A stretch of 64,000 nucleotides of DNA, from assembly GCA_009922595.1 (NCBI GenBank), contig RFVC01000006.1:1-64000 (forward strand), read 5' to 3'. A program made the translations under genes and the position numbers. Every line of letters starts with the position of its first letter. The first letter of the stretch is position 1. Positions 1 through 8,852 of the stretch are shown piece by piece. The stretch comes from Gammaproteobacteria bacterium. GTDB lineage: Bacteria > Pseudomonadota > Gammaproteobacteria > Pseudomonadales > Pseudohongiellaceae. The notes beneath the pieces were generated by a model. That model searched no databases. It was not told the DNA's origin and saw only the letters and a program-made list of their open reading frames with translations.

Positions 1-1276
1 CATAGTCGTTGATCTGTGGCTGGTACTCATAACGACTTTGCCTAAAATCGGGCGACTCTCGTTTTGCCCTTGAATCGTTGTAATGCCAGTTTAAGGTGAG
101 CTCATTGAAGTCATAGAAGATGTGCTCTCCCTCAATTTGCTTAGAGAGAAGGTCTCTCTCAATCCACTCGAGTCTGTTGCTTAGAATTTCTGTAGCCTCT
201 GTTGCGAGAAAGCCGGTTTGCTGTCCAGCAAGGTCATCCATCTTTCTTATCTGGAGAAGGGTCCCTTTTAAAGAGTGAATATCGTTGTACTCAATTCCAC
301 CGGTTAGAAACATTGATGTATCCACACTCTGCTCCGTGGAGGTAAAATCCATGTCATCTCTCTGGGATAGCTCACCTTTTGAATTGGCTACATAGGTATT
401 TCGTGTCACTGTAATGGTATCCCAGCTGTTGCTGTAACTGAGGTTGGCCATTCCACCAATGCGATAATTGCTACCATACCAGGCGTTACCAAAGCTGGTG
501 CTAGCGCTTACATTTGGCTTAATTGATTGCTTATTAATGGAGTATATGTTGTTCAAGCTTTCACCAATCTCCTCAAGCTCCGCAGGTGAAAACCCTTCCT
601 TGTAGAAAATATTGTTCCTTCTTAGTTCTTTGTTACCTGAAGTTGCCTCTTTCAAGAGATCTGGTAGGTTACGCGTACCATCATCAACGCCCATCCAGTC
701 AGTGTCGCCACCTTCATATCCTAAGCCGTCAGAGAACGTTGTATTTCCGCTATAGCCCACACTACTTGAAAACTCAAAAAAGGGTTCATCAGGAACCACC
801 TTAGTGCGCATCTGGATGGCCCCACCGGCAAACTCTGCAGGGTACGCCGCGCTGAAAGTTTTTTGGACCAGAACACTATCAATTATGCTGGCTGGGAAGA
901 GGTCCAGCGGAACAACCCGGCGGATAGGTTCGGGGCTGGGAAGGGTAGAATTGTTAAGAATTGTGCTGGAATAACGTTCACCAAGTCCGCGTATATATAC
1001 AAATTTTCCCCCCTGAAGGTTAAGCCCTGATACGCGCTTCAAACCCTCGGCCACGTTGCTGTCTCCCGCCCTAGAGAAGGCTTCTGAATCGAGAACGTTA
1101 GCAACTGCGGCAGTAGCACGCTTCTCATCAGGAATATATTCGCCGAGCGTTACAATTTCGGTGATAACACTGCTTGACTCGCTCTGGGAGGTTTGCGTTT
1201 CATCGACCTGGGCGATTGACAGGTTTGGGGAGACTTGGGTGGCCGCCAAGGCCAAAATAATGAATTTTGATTTCAT
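1..1276 (-). CDS. TonB-dependent receptor, N-terminal part (runs off the window)
   Basis: This is an outer-membrane receptor for active, TonB-driven uptake; the substrate is unknown. The reading frame is open from an ATG at 1276 to the window edge, about 425 residues, so the C-terminal part of the barrel is missing. A signal peptide (MKSKFIILALAATQVSP...) is followed by a plug domain. The plug has the family hallmarks RGLGERYSS and PEPIRRVVPLDLFP, then VLVQKTFSAAYPAEFAGG, typical of a large group of proteobacterial receptors. The gene is more AT-rich than most neighbours, as are the other two receptors in the window. A secreted beta-helix protein gene lies just upstream on the same strand, with a terminator between them, so the receptor probably has its own promoter within 1277-1410. 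Confidence 0.9.
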   Translation of the reverse strand, partial: MKSKFIILALAATQVSPNLSIAQVDETQTSQSESSSVITEIVTLGEYIPDEKRATAAVANVLDSEAFSRAGDSNVAEGLKRVSGLNLQGGKFVYIRGLGERYSSTILNNSTLPSPEPIRRVVPLDLFPASIIDSVLVQKTFSAAYPAEFAGGAIQMRTKVVPDEPFFEFSSSVGYSGNTTFSDGLGYEGGDTDWMGVDDGTRNLPDLLKEATSGNKELRRNNIFYKEGFSPAELEEIGESLNNIYSINKQSIKPNVSASTSFGNAWYGSNYRIGGMANLSYSNSWDTITVTRNTYVANSKGELSQRDDMDFTSTEQSVDTSMFLTGGIEYNDIHSLKGTLLQIRKMDDLAGQQTGFLATEATEILSNRLEWIERDLLSKQIEGEHIFYDFNELTLNWHYNDSRAKRESPDFRQSRYEYQPQINDY

Positions 1277-1410
1277 AGTGTATGTAAGTTTTGTTAAGGG
1301 TCTTAATATTATCTTAACCTTAACTTAATAATATCCTTATAAATCAATAAGTTATGTAGTATTTTCAAAATTTGGCGGATCATAACATAGTTTTAATAAA
1401 TGTCTTAAAA

Positions 1411-1443
1411 AAAACGGGTAATCTTGGTGATTACCCGTTTTTA
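1411..1443 (-). terminator. Rho-independent terminator after the beta-helix gene
   Basis: A perfect stem AAACGGGTAATC / GATTACCCGTTT with a five-base loop is flanked by A-rich and T-rich tracts, so it could work in both directions. It sits between the end of the beta-helix gene (1492) and the start of the receptor gene (1276), both leftward, and so most likely ends the former. Confidence 0.85.
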
Positions 1444-1491
1444 ATTGTTGGCTGCACTATTTTGCAGCCCAGAGCTAACTTGTGGTGAATA

Positions 1492-3249
1492 TCAGAGGGG
1501 GCTAAAGGTCCAACCTTTCGTCCAGTCATCAGCGGAGGATTTTACCGCTCCCCTATGATCAACCGAGTCAAACCATGTATCTACGGTTGATGGGTCGACG
1601 GCATCCAGTTCGTTAACCGCATCAGAGTTTATGTAGTCTGACATGCCAGTCTCTAGTTCGACATTTCCTGTTCCAGCGTCAAACCATGCCTTAACAGTCC
1701 AAGGATCGCCGCTCTCTTCAATGAAATTCGTCTCGCACTCTACGATGGAGTGATCCATGGTCATGACACCTGTGAGGCTGTCAGGGGTGCCGGCTGCGGT
1801 AAATGTCTCTGTCTGATCGATGTCTATGCAACCATCGGCAAACCCTTTAACGATAAGGTTGTGGAAGTTAGCACCAGTGCCTTCACGAATTAGCAAGCCT
1901 ATGTCTGTGTTTGCATTTCCAATTACAGTGGCATTGGCAATTCGGGGTTGGGCGCGAGGTGTAGAGTCTGGGGCACTTCCATTGTTATCCATCTCGAAGC
2001 CCTGGTCACCGGTATCAGATCCCTGTACTACGATGACGTGCTGTGCATTGCCTCTCCAACCCTTTGTCCAGTCCAGCGAGTCGTCCCTGCTTCCCGTGAT
2101 GTAAATATGTTTTGCATTTGTTGTTCCGCCAAAGAACTCAATTCCATCATCCTGGCTGTTGTGAACCTGGACATAATCAACGATGGTCCCGGAACCTGTA
2201 CCCTGAAAGGCGATGCCGTTCAGCTCATCCAGGTCATTTATGAGAAACCCTGGATATTTAACACGTAGATAAGTCAGGCTTCCGCTGCTATCTGTGTCGT
2301 CGGAACCACCATACATTCCAGAATTCCCTTCACCTGCGGATTCGCACGGAGGTGTAGAACAACCGTTGATTACGGCATTTCCATTAATAACGAGGCCACC
2401 CCACTCACCACGCGTCGTTGCTGTAGCATCAGCATCATTAGCGCTGGTCATTGTGATCGGTTCTGAGGCTGTGCCATTCGCAAAAATCTTGGCGCCTCTG
2501 TCGATCCACAAGAAATCGTTTCCTGATTGACCGTAGGTAGTTACACCGGGGTCGATTGTCAGGGAAACGTCGGCTGTGTTGTCGTTACCGATACGCACGG
2601 CACCTGATAAGACGTAATCAAAGTTGTTAGTGAGGATCAAGTCTTCCTCATATGTGCCGCTTAGTGTGCAAACATTTTTCTGGCCAAGTGTCACGGTTTT
2701 AGGAGTTGAACCGTCCGGGCAAACATTAGTTGCGGGTGGATTTGCGACATCCACCTTGAGGGTCTTGTGGTAGCGGATGCTTCCGCCTGCTGGAGCGTAG
2801 CCCCAAACAACCCTCACTTTCTTGCCAGACAAATCTTGGCCAAGTGCCGTGCCGAGGTCGTCTTCGGAGTAAGAAATGGGGTCACCCAGAGTTAGGGTTG
2901 CAAAGGGAGTTATACCGAGGTCTGTGCTTGTGATGTCAAGCTTCAGGCTCTTCCATCCATCAGCAGTATGTTGGTAAAAACTGCTACCGACCTTAGCCAC
3001 CACTAAAATGTCACCCTCTTTGCCGATATCACCTGAGGCTGGGGTAATAGTACCCTTTAAGGCCAGAGTTTGGCCGTCCGGGATTCGTGATTGAAAGCTT
3101 GCGCCACCGTTTATGGTTGCGCCTGCTGCAAAGACCGCCCCAGATGAACCTATGGTTGCTAGTTTCTCCGGATCGGCAGCCTGGGTGCCAGCTGCCATTG
3201 AAAGGGCGCCAGCCAAGGCAGAAAGCCTTATTGCGTTGCTGAATTTCAT
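1492..3249 (-). CDS. Secreted right-handed beta-helix protein, probable partner of the TonB receptor
   Basis: The product is an exported protein of about 585 residues and unknown biochemical role. I place the start at the ATG at 3249, not five codons upstream, because GGAG stands at a good distance before it and the result is a clean signal peptide (MKFSNAIRLSALAGALSMAAGTQA). Residues about 30-165 form a beta-sandwich-like domain with DIGKEGDILVVAKVG. The rest is rich in short Gly/Asp/Asn turns such as YGGSDDTDSSGSLTYLRV, DDGIEFFGGT and SRDDSLDWTKGW, which I recognise from a widespread parallel beta-helix family encoded beside TonB receptors in marine bacteria. The N-terminal domain resembles that of the FG-GAP protein at 23758-25644. 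Surface or periplasmic ligand capture is an inference from the pairing only. Confidence 0.7.
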   Translation of the reverse strand: MKFSNAIRLSALAGALSMAAGTQAADPEKLATIGSSGAVFAAGATINGGASFQSRIPDGQTLALKGTITPASGDIGKEGDILVVAKVGSSFYQHTADGWKSLKLDITSTDLGITPFATLTLGDPISYSEDDLGTALGQDLSGKKVRVVWGYAPAGGSIRYHKTLKVDVANPPATNVCPDGSTPKTVTLGQKNVCTLSGTYEEDLILTNNFDYVLSGAVRIGNDNTADVSLTIDPGVTTYGQSGNDFLWIDRGAKIFANGTASEPITMTSANDADATATTRGEWGGLVINGNAVINGCSTPPCESAGEGNSGMYGGSDDTDSSGSLTYLRVKYPGFLINDLDELNGIAFQGTGSGTIVDYVQVHNSQDDGIEFFGGTTNAKHIYITGSRDDSLDWTKGWRGNAQHVIVVQGSDTGDQGFEMDNNGSAPDSTPRAQPRIANATVIGNANTDIGLLIREGTGANFHNLIVKGFADGCIDIDQTETFTAAGTPDSLTGVMTMDHSIVECETNFIEESGDPWTVKAWFDAGTGNVELETGMSDYINSDAVNELDAVDPSTVDTWFDSVDHRGAVKSSADDWTKGWTFSPL

Positions 3250-3497
3250 TCTCGTTAGCTCCAATATTGTAAGTAAATTACTAATACATAAGAGCTAGCG
3301 AGTGTAGGAACACTGTGTAAATTTTAGATAAATTGAATATTAAGCAAAGACAAGTTCAGATTAATAATATATTAAGGTGTGCCTTAAAAACGTGTTCTTA
3401 GTACTTTGGCAAAGTGCTACAAAGAAAGTCTTTTTACGATTTTCTGATCTGTTGATGCTTTCTAGATGACGTAAATACTAAAGAGTGGGAAATGTAA

Positions 3498-4238
3498 TTA
3501 CCCAGAATATTTTCTTTTCTCCCAGACATGCTTAAGGTAAACCCCGCCTTCGGGGGTCCGATATAAAGCGGCGCTGTCCCTGTTGCGCTGTTCAATTTCT
3601 TCCGAGAGTAACGATGTGTCGTACTCGGCCAACCAGTGTTCACGTCTGAAAGGAATGATCTGGGCGTAGGGCGTGCCGGCAGGAAGAATGCCGCGTGTGC
3701 CCCTGAGGACAAAGAAGGGCATGGTGCCGGGAAGTTTAACCTTGTCGTTGTCAACATTGCCGCTCATGGTGAGAAATGGCAGTTCGTGCCTGTTCAATGG
3801 CTGGGTGTAGAGTGCGCTGTAACCGTCCGGTAATTCCACGGTCCAGTCAGGCCACCAGGCAAAATGTTTTGCATGATAGCCTTGAGGAGGTGGAAAACGA
3901 TCCAGCGGCATGCGTTCTGTCAGGAAGTTTTCATAACGGGAATCGGCAAGCCTCGCCACGGGGTTGCCCTGCATGTCCTCCCCAAACTCGATATCACATG
4001 GGGTCTTGTAGGCATAACCGCTGCCCATGACATCGAAGATGGCCGGGCAGGCTTTCCATGTTGCAAACTTTCCGCCCTCTGGAGTACGCCAAGGCAGGCC
4101 GGTTTTGCGATCCTTAGCATGGCGGTCAGCTTTTCGGTACCAGTCTGGCAGGGTCTTCAGAATGGGCCCCGGTTTGCTCGGGCTCTCCTCAGTCAGCCAG
4201 GGGCGGTTGGCAACGAAACGAATTTTTTTGGTCTCCAT
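3498..4238 (-). CDS. Uncharacterised protein, second copy of a tandem pair
   Basis: This 246-residue soluble protein has no signal peptide or membrane segment, so it is probably cytoplasmic. It is clearly paralogous to the gene immediately upstream (4242-4982), the same length and roughly half identical. Both share the N-terminal pattern KIRF...LTE(E/D)SPSKP, KTxPxWYRxADR, TWKACPA and MGSGYxYxTPCDIEF, then FAWWPDW and, near the C-terminus, GTPxAQIxPFRREHW. Proteins with such an 'IPEWYK...GTPxAQxIPF' layout occur in marine bacteria and phages (possibly DUF6065-like), but I cannot assign a function. Only three bases separate the two genes, so they are co-transcribed. Confidence 0.75.
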   Translation of the reverse strand: METKKIRFVANRPWLTEESPSKPGPILKTLPDWYRKADRHAKDRKTGLPWRTPEGGKFATWKACPAIFDVMGSGYAYKTPCDIEFGEDMQGNPVARLADSRYENFLTERMPLDRFPPPQGYHAKHFAWWPDWTVELPDGYSALYTQPLNRHELPFLTMSGNVDNDKVKLPGTMPFFVLRGTRGILPAGTPYAQIIPFRREHWLAEYDTSLLSEEIEQRNRDSAALYRTPEGGVYLKHVWEKRKYSG

Positions 4239-4241
4239 GGC

Positions 4242-4982
4242 TTACTGATACTTTCTGCGTTCCCACACTTCCCGCAGATAGATGCCACCATCAGGTTTTC
4301 GGAAGCGTTCACTGTTGGCGATGTTTTTATCCTGCATTTCCTGCTCCGAAAGCGATACGTCGTACTCCGCTTCCCAGTGCTCGCGCCTAAAAGGAAGAAT
4401 TTGGGCTATAGGTGTACCTGCCGGCAGGATGCCGGTGATGCCTTTTAGAAAAAAGAAGGGCATGGAACCGGGAATATGATCCTTGTCGTTATCGATAATT
4501 CCGTTGGTGGTCAGGAAGGGCAGCTCAAAGCGGTTCAGCGGATGGGTATAAAGCGCACTGTAACCCTCTGGCAGCTCAACACCCCAGTCCGGCCACCAGG
4601 CAAAATGCTTGAGATGGTAACCCTCGGGATATACAAATTGTGCGAGGGGTTCTCGTTCAATAAGAAACTTTTCATGCCAGGGATCAAGTACGCGGGCCGT
4701 AACATTGCCCTGGTTATCATCGACAAACTCAATGTCGCAGGGCGTCTGGTAGGTGTATCCGCTTCCCATGATATCGTAGACAGCCGGACAGGCTTTCCAA
4801 GTGGGAATCTTGCCGCCGATGTCAGGCATTTCATAGTACTGCCCGGAACGGGGATCCTTGCCGTACCGGTCTGCCTGCCGGTACCACTCGGGAATAGTCT
4901 TACCAGCCGGCAGAGGTTTTGACGGGCTGTCTTCAGTGAGACCTGCCTGGTTAATGATGAACCGGATTTTTTCTGTATCCAC
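4242..4982 (-). CDS. Uncharacterised protein, first copy of a tandem pair
   Basis: This 246-residue soluble protein is paralogous to the product of the next gene (3498-4238). The start is a GTG at 4982: an in-frame stop lies about 25 bases upstream with no ATG between, and CCAGG sits a little before the GTG. Conserved landmarks are KTIPEWYRQADR (about residue 28), TWKACPAVYDIMGSGY, a CDIEF segment, HFAWWPDWGVELPEGYSALY, and GTPIAQILPFRREHW near residue 200. It follows the GAPDH gene by 133 bases on the same strand and may belong to the same transcript. No catalytic motif is recognisable. Confidence 0.75.
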   Translation of the reverse strand: MDTEKIRFIINQAGLTEDSPSKPLPAGKTIPEWYRQADRYGKDPRSGQYYEMPDIGGKIPTWKACPAVYDIMGSGYTYQTPCDIEFVDDNQGNVTARVLDPWHEKFLIEREPLAQFVYPEGYHLKHFAWWPDWGVELPEGYSALYTHPLNRFELPFLTTNGIIDNDKDHIPGSMPFFFLKGITGILPAGTPIAQILPFRREHWEAEYDVSLSEQEMQDKNIANSERFRKPDGGIYLREVWERRKYQ

Positions 4983-5114
4983 TCGTGGTACCTGGCTAGC
5001 ATTGAGTCAGGGCGGCTGACTTTTTCAAAAGCAAACAGCAAGAATAAACAGCTATGGACGGGGCGTCCAGCGTCAGTCGGGCAGAGAGTGGATAGTTCTA
5101 AAGTTTATATCAGA

Positions 5115-6110
5115 TCAGCTCTGCAACAGCTTCAGCACGTCACAGACGCGGTTGGAGTAGCCCCATTCGTTGTCATACCAGGCCAGTGCCTTCAGGTAGC
5201 GTCCCTCAATCAGCTGGGTGAAAGAAGCATCGAAAATGGAAGAGTGGGGATTGCCGATAATGTCGCTTGATACGATTGGGGCCTCCGAATATTCCAGTAC
5301 CCCTTTCATCGTACTCTCTGCCGCCTCTTTAATATCACAGTGTAAAGCCTCTACAGTGGTGTCACTTTCAAGCTCCACGAACAGGTCTACAACAGAGCCG
5401 TCTGGCACAGGCACGCGGGCGGCGATTCCATCCAGTTTGCCTTTCAGCTCTGGCATAACCTCACCGACAGCCTTCGCAGCCCCGGTGGAGGTAGGAATAA
5501 TATTTTCGGCGGCAGCACGGCTGCGTCTCCAGTCGCTATGCGGCACATCAGCAAGGCGCTGGTCGTTGGTATAGGCATGCACGGTATTGATCATTCCCTG
5601 GCGAATACCGGACTGATCACTCAGTATTTTAATTAGTGGTGCGATACAGTTGGTGGTGCAACTGGCATTTGAAATAATCTGGTGCTCGGGTTTAAGACCA
5701 TCATCGTTAACGCCAAGAACCACCGTGTAGTCGATGGCATCCTTGGCTGGCACGGTCAGCAGGGCGCGCTTGGCGCCTGCCTCTAGGTGTTTTGCCACTT
5801 GCTCCCTGGCACGGAATATCCCGGTGGCCTCTACTACTACATCCACTTCCAGTTCTTTCCAGGGCAGTGAAGCCGGATCTGAATGCTCCAGCATTAGGGT
5901 CTTACTTTTTTCAGTAACCATGTGATCGTCCTGGATGCTGACTCCACCTTCAAACCTGCCCATTACTGTGTCGTAATTCAGCAGGTAGCGGAGTGCTTCA
6001 GGGTCAAAGAGATCGTTGATGGCGACGATCTCTATATCTTCGATATTTTCGGCAACGCGAAAAACGGCGCGCCCAATTCTACCGAAACCGTTTATGGCAA
6101 CCCTGATCAT
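5115..6110 (-). CDS. gap: Glyceraldehyde-3-phosphate dehydrogenase, type I
   Basis: This enzyme oxidises glyceraldehyde-3-phosphate to 1,3-bisphosphoglycerate with NAD, the step that receives the triose made by the Entner-Doudoroff enzymes encoded at 18-23 kb. At 331 residues it has normal length. The Rossmann start VAINGFGRIGRAVFR, the catalytic cysteine motif ISNASCTTNCIAP, the active-site histidine in NTVHAYTNDQ, the phosphate-site arginine in ARVPVP and the nicotinamide-site WYDNEWGYSNRV are all intact. Its ATG overlaps the stop of the upstream paralogue by four bases (ATGA), indicating translational coupling. An erythrose-4-phosphate dehydrogenase role is possible but less likely in this sugar-catabolic setting. 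Confidence 0.93.
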   Translation of the reverse strand: MIRVAINGFGRIGRAVFRVAENIEDIEIVAINDLFDPEALRYLLNYDTVMGRFEGGVSIQDDHMVTEKSKTLMLEHSDPASLPWKELEVDVVVEATGIFRAREQVAKHLEAGAKRALLTVPAKDAIDYTVVLGVNDDGLKPEHQIISNASCTTNCIAPLIKILSDQSGIRQGMINTVHAYTNDQRLADVPHSDWRRSRAAAENIIPTSTGAAKAVGEVMPELKGKLDGIAARVPVPDGSVVDLFVELESDTTVEALHCDIKEAAESTMKGVLEYSEAPIVSSDIIGNPHSSIFDASFTQLIEGRYLKALAWYDNEWGYSNRVCDVLKLLQS

Positions 6111-7132
6111 GAGACTTCCTTTATGTTTTCAGCGGTGGCATCGAGTTGTGAATAATGCCGGATAATATCGAGTACTCGGCGTGCATGACCGTTCGATTCG
6201 TGCCAGCCCAGTAGCTTGATGGTGTTGGTGCCGGCCTTCAATGTGGCTGCCTTGTCTATGACCAGGGACTGGGTCGCGCCCTTAACATCCGACGACACGA
6301 TAGGATCGCCGGTTGTGGCAATGAGGTCAGGCGATTCGGCGGCTATCTGGTCGAATAGGTCTGTGATGTCTTCTGCCGACACTGATTTATCTTCAAGTAT
6401 TAGCGTCATGTCCAAGAGAGAACCGATCTGGACAGGAACATTCAGAGCGTAGGCAGAAAACTTGCCCCGCATTTCAGGCATGATCTGTTGCACCCATTTA
6501 GCGACAGGGCTGTGGTTGGGGATGATGTTTTCAGCCCCTGAACGGCTGCGCCGATAATCAGGGCCTGCATAGTCCTGGAGGCTCTGGTCCGAGGTGTAAG
6601 CATGCACGGAAGTCATGCTGGCATGAAGCAGTCCATATTTTGCCAGGATAGTAGAGAGGACGTGGGCCGTGGCGGTGGTGGAGGCTGAACCAGCGGACAC
6701 TAGCTGGTCGGTTGTCATGGCATCGCTTTCGTTGACGCCATACAAGATCACCCTGTCGAGGTTATCCTCCGGCAGCACGGTAGAGATAACCCTTTGTGCC
6801 CCGTTATCAAGGTGCGGCGCCAACTCGGCGGCATGGCGAAATTTCGCTGTCGCATCAATCACGTAATCCACGCCAAATACATCCCACGGTATTTCTCCTG
6901 GCTTGTCTGCTTCGAGGAGGCGTGATTTGCCCTTGTCCGTAATCAGGAACTTGCTATCCAGCGCGACCGGATTTTTCTTGCCCATGTGCATGGCCAGTAG
7001 ATGATGCAGGATTTCTGGTCTGCCCACATCAGAGATAGCGGCAACCTCGAATCCGTCATCCAGGTATGCGAGATTGAAAATTTGACGGCCTATACGTCCA
7101 AGGCCCATTAAGCCGATTCGTATTTTTTCCAT
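6107..7132 (-). CDS. GAPDH paralogue lacking the catalytic cysteine (probable pseudoenzyme)
   Basis: This 341-residue protein of the GAPDH fold contains no cysteine at all. The Rossmann motif IGLMGLGRIGRQIF is kept and so is the VHAYTSDQ histidine. The segment that should read SNASCTTN is replaced by SAGSASTTAT. The phosphate-binding arginine of ARVPVP is asparagine (LNVPVQ), and the nicotinamide-contacting WYDNEWGYSNRV has become WHESNGHARRV. Classical thioester catalysis is therefore impossible. The frame is intact and the gene is coupled to the active GAPDH by a four-base overlap, so it is not a decayed pseudogene. It may form hetero-oligomers with the active enzyme, act as a sensor, or use another chemistry; that is inference. 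The sugar symporter gene lies just upstream. Confidence 0.85.
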   Translation of the reverse strand: MEKIRIGLMGLGRIGRQIFNLAYLDDGFEVAAISDVGRPEILHHLLAMHMGKKNPVALDSKFLITDKGKSRLLEADKPGEIPWDVFGVDYVIDATAKFRHAAELAPHLDNGAQRVISTVLPEDNLDRVILYGVNESDAMTTDQLVSAGSASTTATAHVLSTILAKYGLLHASMTSVHAYTSDQSLQDYAGPDYRRSRSGAENIIPNHSPVAKWVQQIMPEMRGKFSAYALNVPVQIGSLLDMTLILEDKSVSAEDITDLFDQIAAESPDLIATTGDPIVSSDVKGATQSLVIDKAATLKAGTNTIKLLGWHESNGHARRVLDIIRHYSQLDATAENIKEVS

Positions 7133-7178
7133 GGTAAATTAGGGCGCCTCTTGGCGTTTTCCCTCATGCTTGATTAAG

Positions 7179-8627
7179 TCAGGCTGATCCCCTGATTTCT
7201 TCTAGGTAGGTTCTGATTTCATGAGCTTTTTCTTCTGTCAGTGAAAAGCTCCATACAGCCCAGATGGCGATTGCCGATGCGACAACCGGTACAAAGGCAT
7301 CAAGTAGACGAATGTAATGGATCGTCTGTGCTGACTGTTCACCCAGGCTGACATCAAACCCGGTGGCGTTGAGTATCAGTCCTCCACCTGCAATCGCGAT
7401 AGCCTGTCCAAGTTTGACCACCCACCAGAAAATTGAGCCGAACATGCCTTCGCGGCGCTCCTGGCTTATTGTTTCGTCATAATCTACAACGTCTGCCATC
7501 ATTGCTGGTGCAAGAGTAAAGAGTCCGCCGAAGCCAAATGCGATTAATGGCGCAGGAATCATGATTAACCAGGGCATTTCCGGTGTGTAAAGAAACCACT
7601 TGGAGGCGTAACCGATCATGGAGATCAAAGTTGCAACTATCAATGTTCGGCGTTTGCCAATGCGAGTAGCAAGCCAGGTGATAAAGACGATTATGCCGAA
7701 GGTAGCAATTGCTCTCAGTGAACCCTCATAGCCGGCATATTCAGCGCCCGCAACCATGTCACCATTAAAGACATAGTAAATAACCACATAGGCCTGAAGG
7801 GACGCCACGAGTATAAAGCCGTTAAAAATAAGGAAAGTCGCCAAGCAGAGCTTTAGGAATGGCTTTACTTTCAGCGCTTCCCAGAAGCCCTTGAAGAAAT
7901 TCTTTAGGTTATCCCTGATGATTTTATTCATCCCCCTGGACACATGTGAGTGCGCCTCGCCAGGTTCCTGGGTGGCAATATCCTGCAGGCGTTCCCGCAG
8001 GAAAACAGCAGGAGTAATACCGATTAGCATGACGGCGGCCGCGATAATGATGGAGAGGCCGGCTGCGCCATCCACCATGTCATCAAAGTAGTTTTCATTC
8101 TGCATGAAGAGCAGGAACCATGGACCGATGACGTATGCCAACTGGGCAATGAAATTCTGGGTCCCCATAAGCCTAGTGCGCTCATGATAATCTGGGGTCA
8201 TTTCATAACCAAAGGCTACCCATGGCGTCGCAAACATGGTGTAGGCAAGGTAGAAGATCATTGAACCGATCAAGAAATACCAAAAATAGTAGGATTCACT
8301 CTCCCCACTGGGTAGTTGCCATAACAGAGCAAACGTGACTCCGGCCAGGATGGCGCCACAGAATATATATGGTCTTCGTCGTCCCCAGCGCGAGCGCGTA
8401 TTGTCAGAGATGTACCCCATGATGGGATCGGTAATACTGTCAGTGAGGCGAGGCAGAGCGCCAAGAAGGCCTACCAGAGCTGGGTTCATGCCTAGCCCAA
8501 GATTCAGAACGATGACCATGCTGCCGATGGCATAGGCCAGCAGGTTGTTCACAAACCCACCCAACCCATAAATGATTTTCCCAAAAAAAGGGATGCGGTC
8601 TTCCGGCTTGGTCTCGTAATGTTCCAT
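7179..8627 (-). CDS. MFS sugar:cation symporter, GPH (melibiose-carrier-like) family
   Basis: This 482-residue inner-membrane carrier probably imports a sugar or oligosaccharide with a cation. The family signature is visible as YGLGGFVNNLLAYAIGS at the N-terminus, RLTDSITDPIMGYISDNTRSRWGRRRPYI around residue 60, and PWVAFGYEMTPDYHERTRLMG around residue 135; about twelve hydrophobic segments follow. A LacI-type operator lies 21 bases upstream of its ATG. The two GAPDH-family genes follow on the same strand (46-base gap). The glucosidase gene diverges on the other side, which points to a beta-glucoside or gluco-oligosaccharide as substrate; this is contextual inference. Confidence 0.88.
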   Translation of the reverse strand: MEHYETKPEDRIPFFGKIIYGLGGFVNNLLAYAIGSMVIVLNLGLGMNPALVGLLGALPRLTDSITDPIMGYISDNTRSRWGRRRPYIFCGAILAGVTFALLWQLPSGESESYYFWYFLIGSMIFYLAYTMFATPWVAFGYEMTPDYHERTRLMGTQNFIAQLAYVIGPWFLLFMQNENYFDDMVDGAAGLSIIIAAAVMLIGITPAVFLRERLQDIATQEPGEAHSHVSRGMNKIIRDNLKNFFKGFWEALKVKPFLKLCLATFLIFNGFILVASLQAYVVIYYVFNGDMVAGAEYAGYEGSLRAIATFGIIVFITWLATRIGKRRTLIVATLISMIGYASKWFLYTPEMPWLIMIPAPLIAFGFGGLFTLAPAMMADVVDYDETISQERREGMFGSIFWWVVKLGQAIAIAGGGLILNATGFDVSLGEQSAQTIHYIRLLDAFVPVVASAIAIWAVWSFSLTEEKAHEIRTYLEEIRGSA

Positions 8628-8647
8628 GCTTTAATTAATCCATATAA

Positions 8648-8663
8648 TTGACAGCGCTGTCAA
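8648..8663. promoter_or_regulatory. LacI-family operator between symporter and GH3 genes
   Basis: The sequence TTGACAGCGCTGTCAA is a perfect 16-base palindrome with the central CG typical of LacI-family sites. It nearly matches the two sites before the TonB receptor gene (TGACAACGCTGTCA core). It is the only such site in the symporter/GH3 intergenic region and can serve both divergent genes. Confidence 0.85.
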
Positions 8664-8676
8664 ATATAGATATAAA
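8648..8676 (+). promoter_or_regulatory. Predicted sigma-70 promoter for the GH3 gene, overlapped by the operator
   Basis: TTGACA at 8648-8653 and TATAAA at 8671-8676 are separated by exactly 17 bases. The -35 hexamer is the left arm of the operator palindrome, so repressor binding should block polymerase. Transcription would start near 8683, giving a leader of about 170 bases before the GH3 ATG. Confidence 0.7.
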
Positions 8677-8852
8677 CCGTCCATTGCCTGGCTAGAAGGG
8701 TTGAGAAAACAGATTGGCACCAGTAAAGCACTCCAAATTGACTGGTCAGAATCATACTTTTTATTAGTGAAAATGTAGTTGTACAGCAATGGTGATCAAC
8801 AGCCTCAAAAGCTGGCTGTGTAAAACACTTTCACAACGGAGGGGTAAGTAAT

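Noticed and set aside
6107-7132. Considering the cysteine-free GAPDH as a decayed pseudogene
   Set aside because: The frame is complete, length is normal and it is translationally coupled to gap, so it is better treated as a functional gene.
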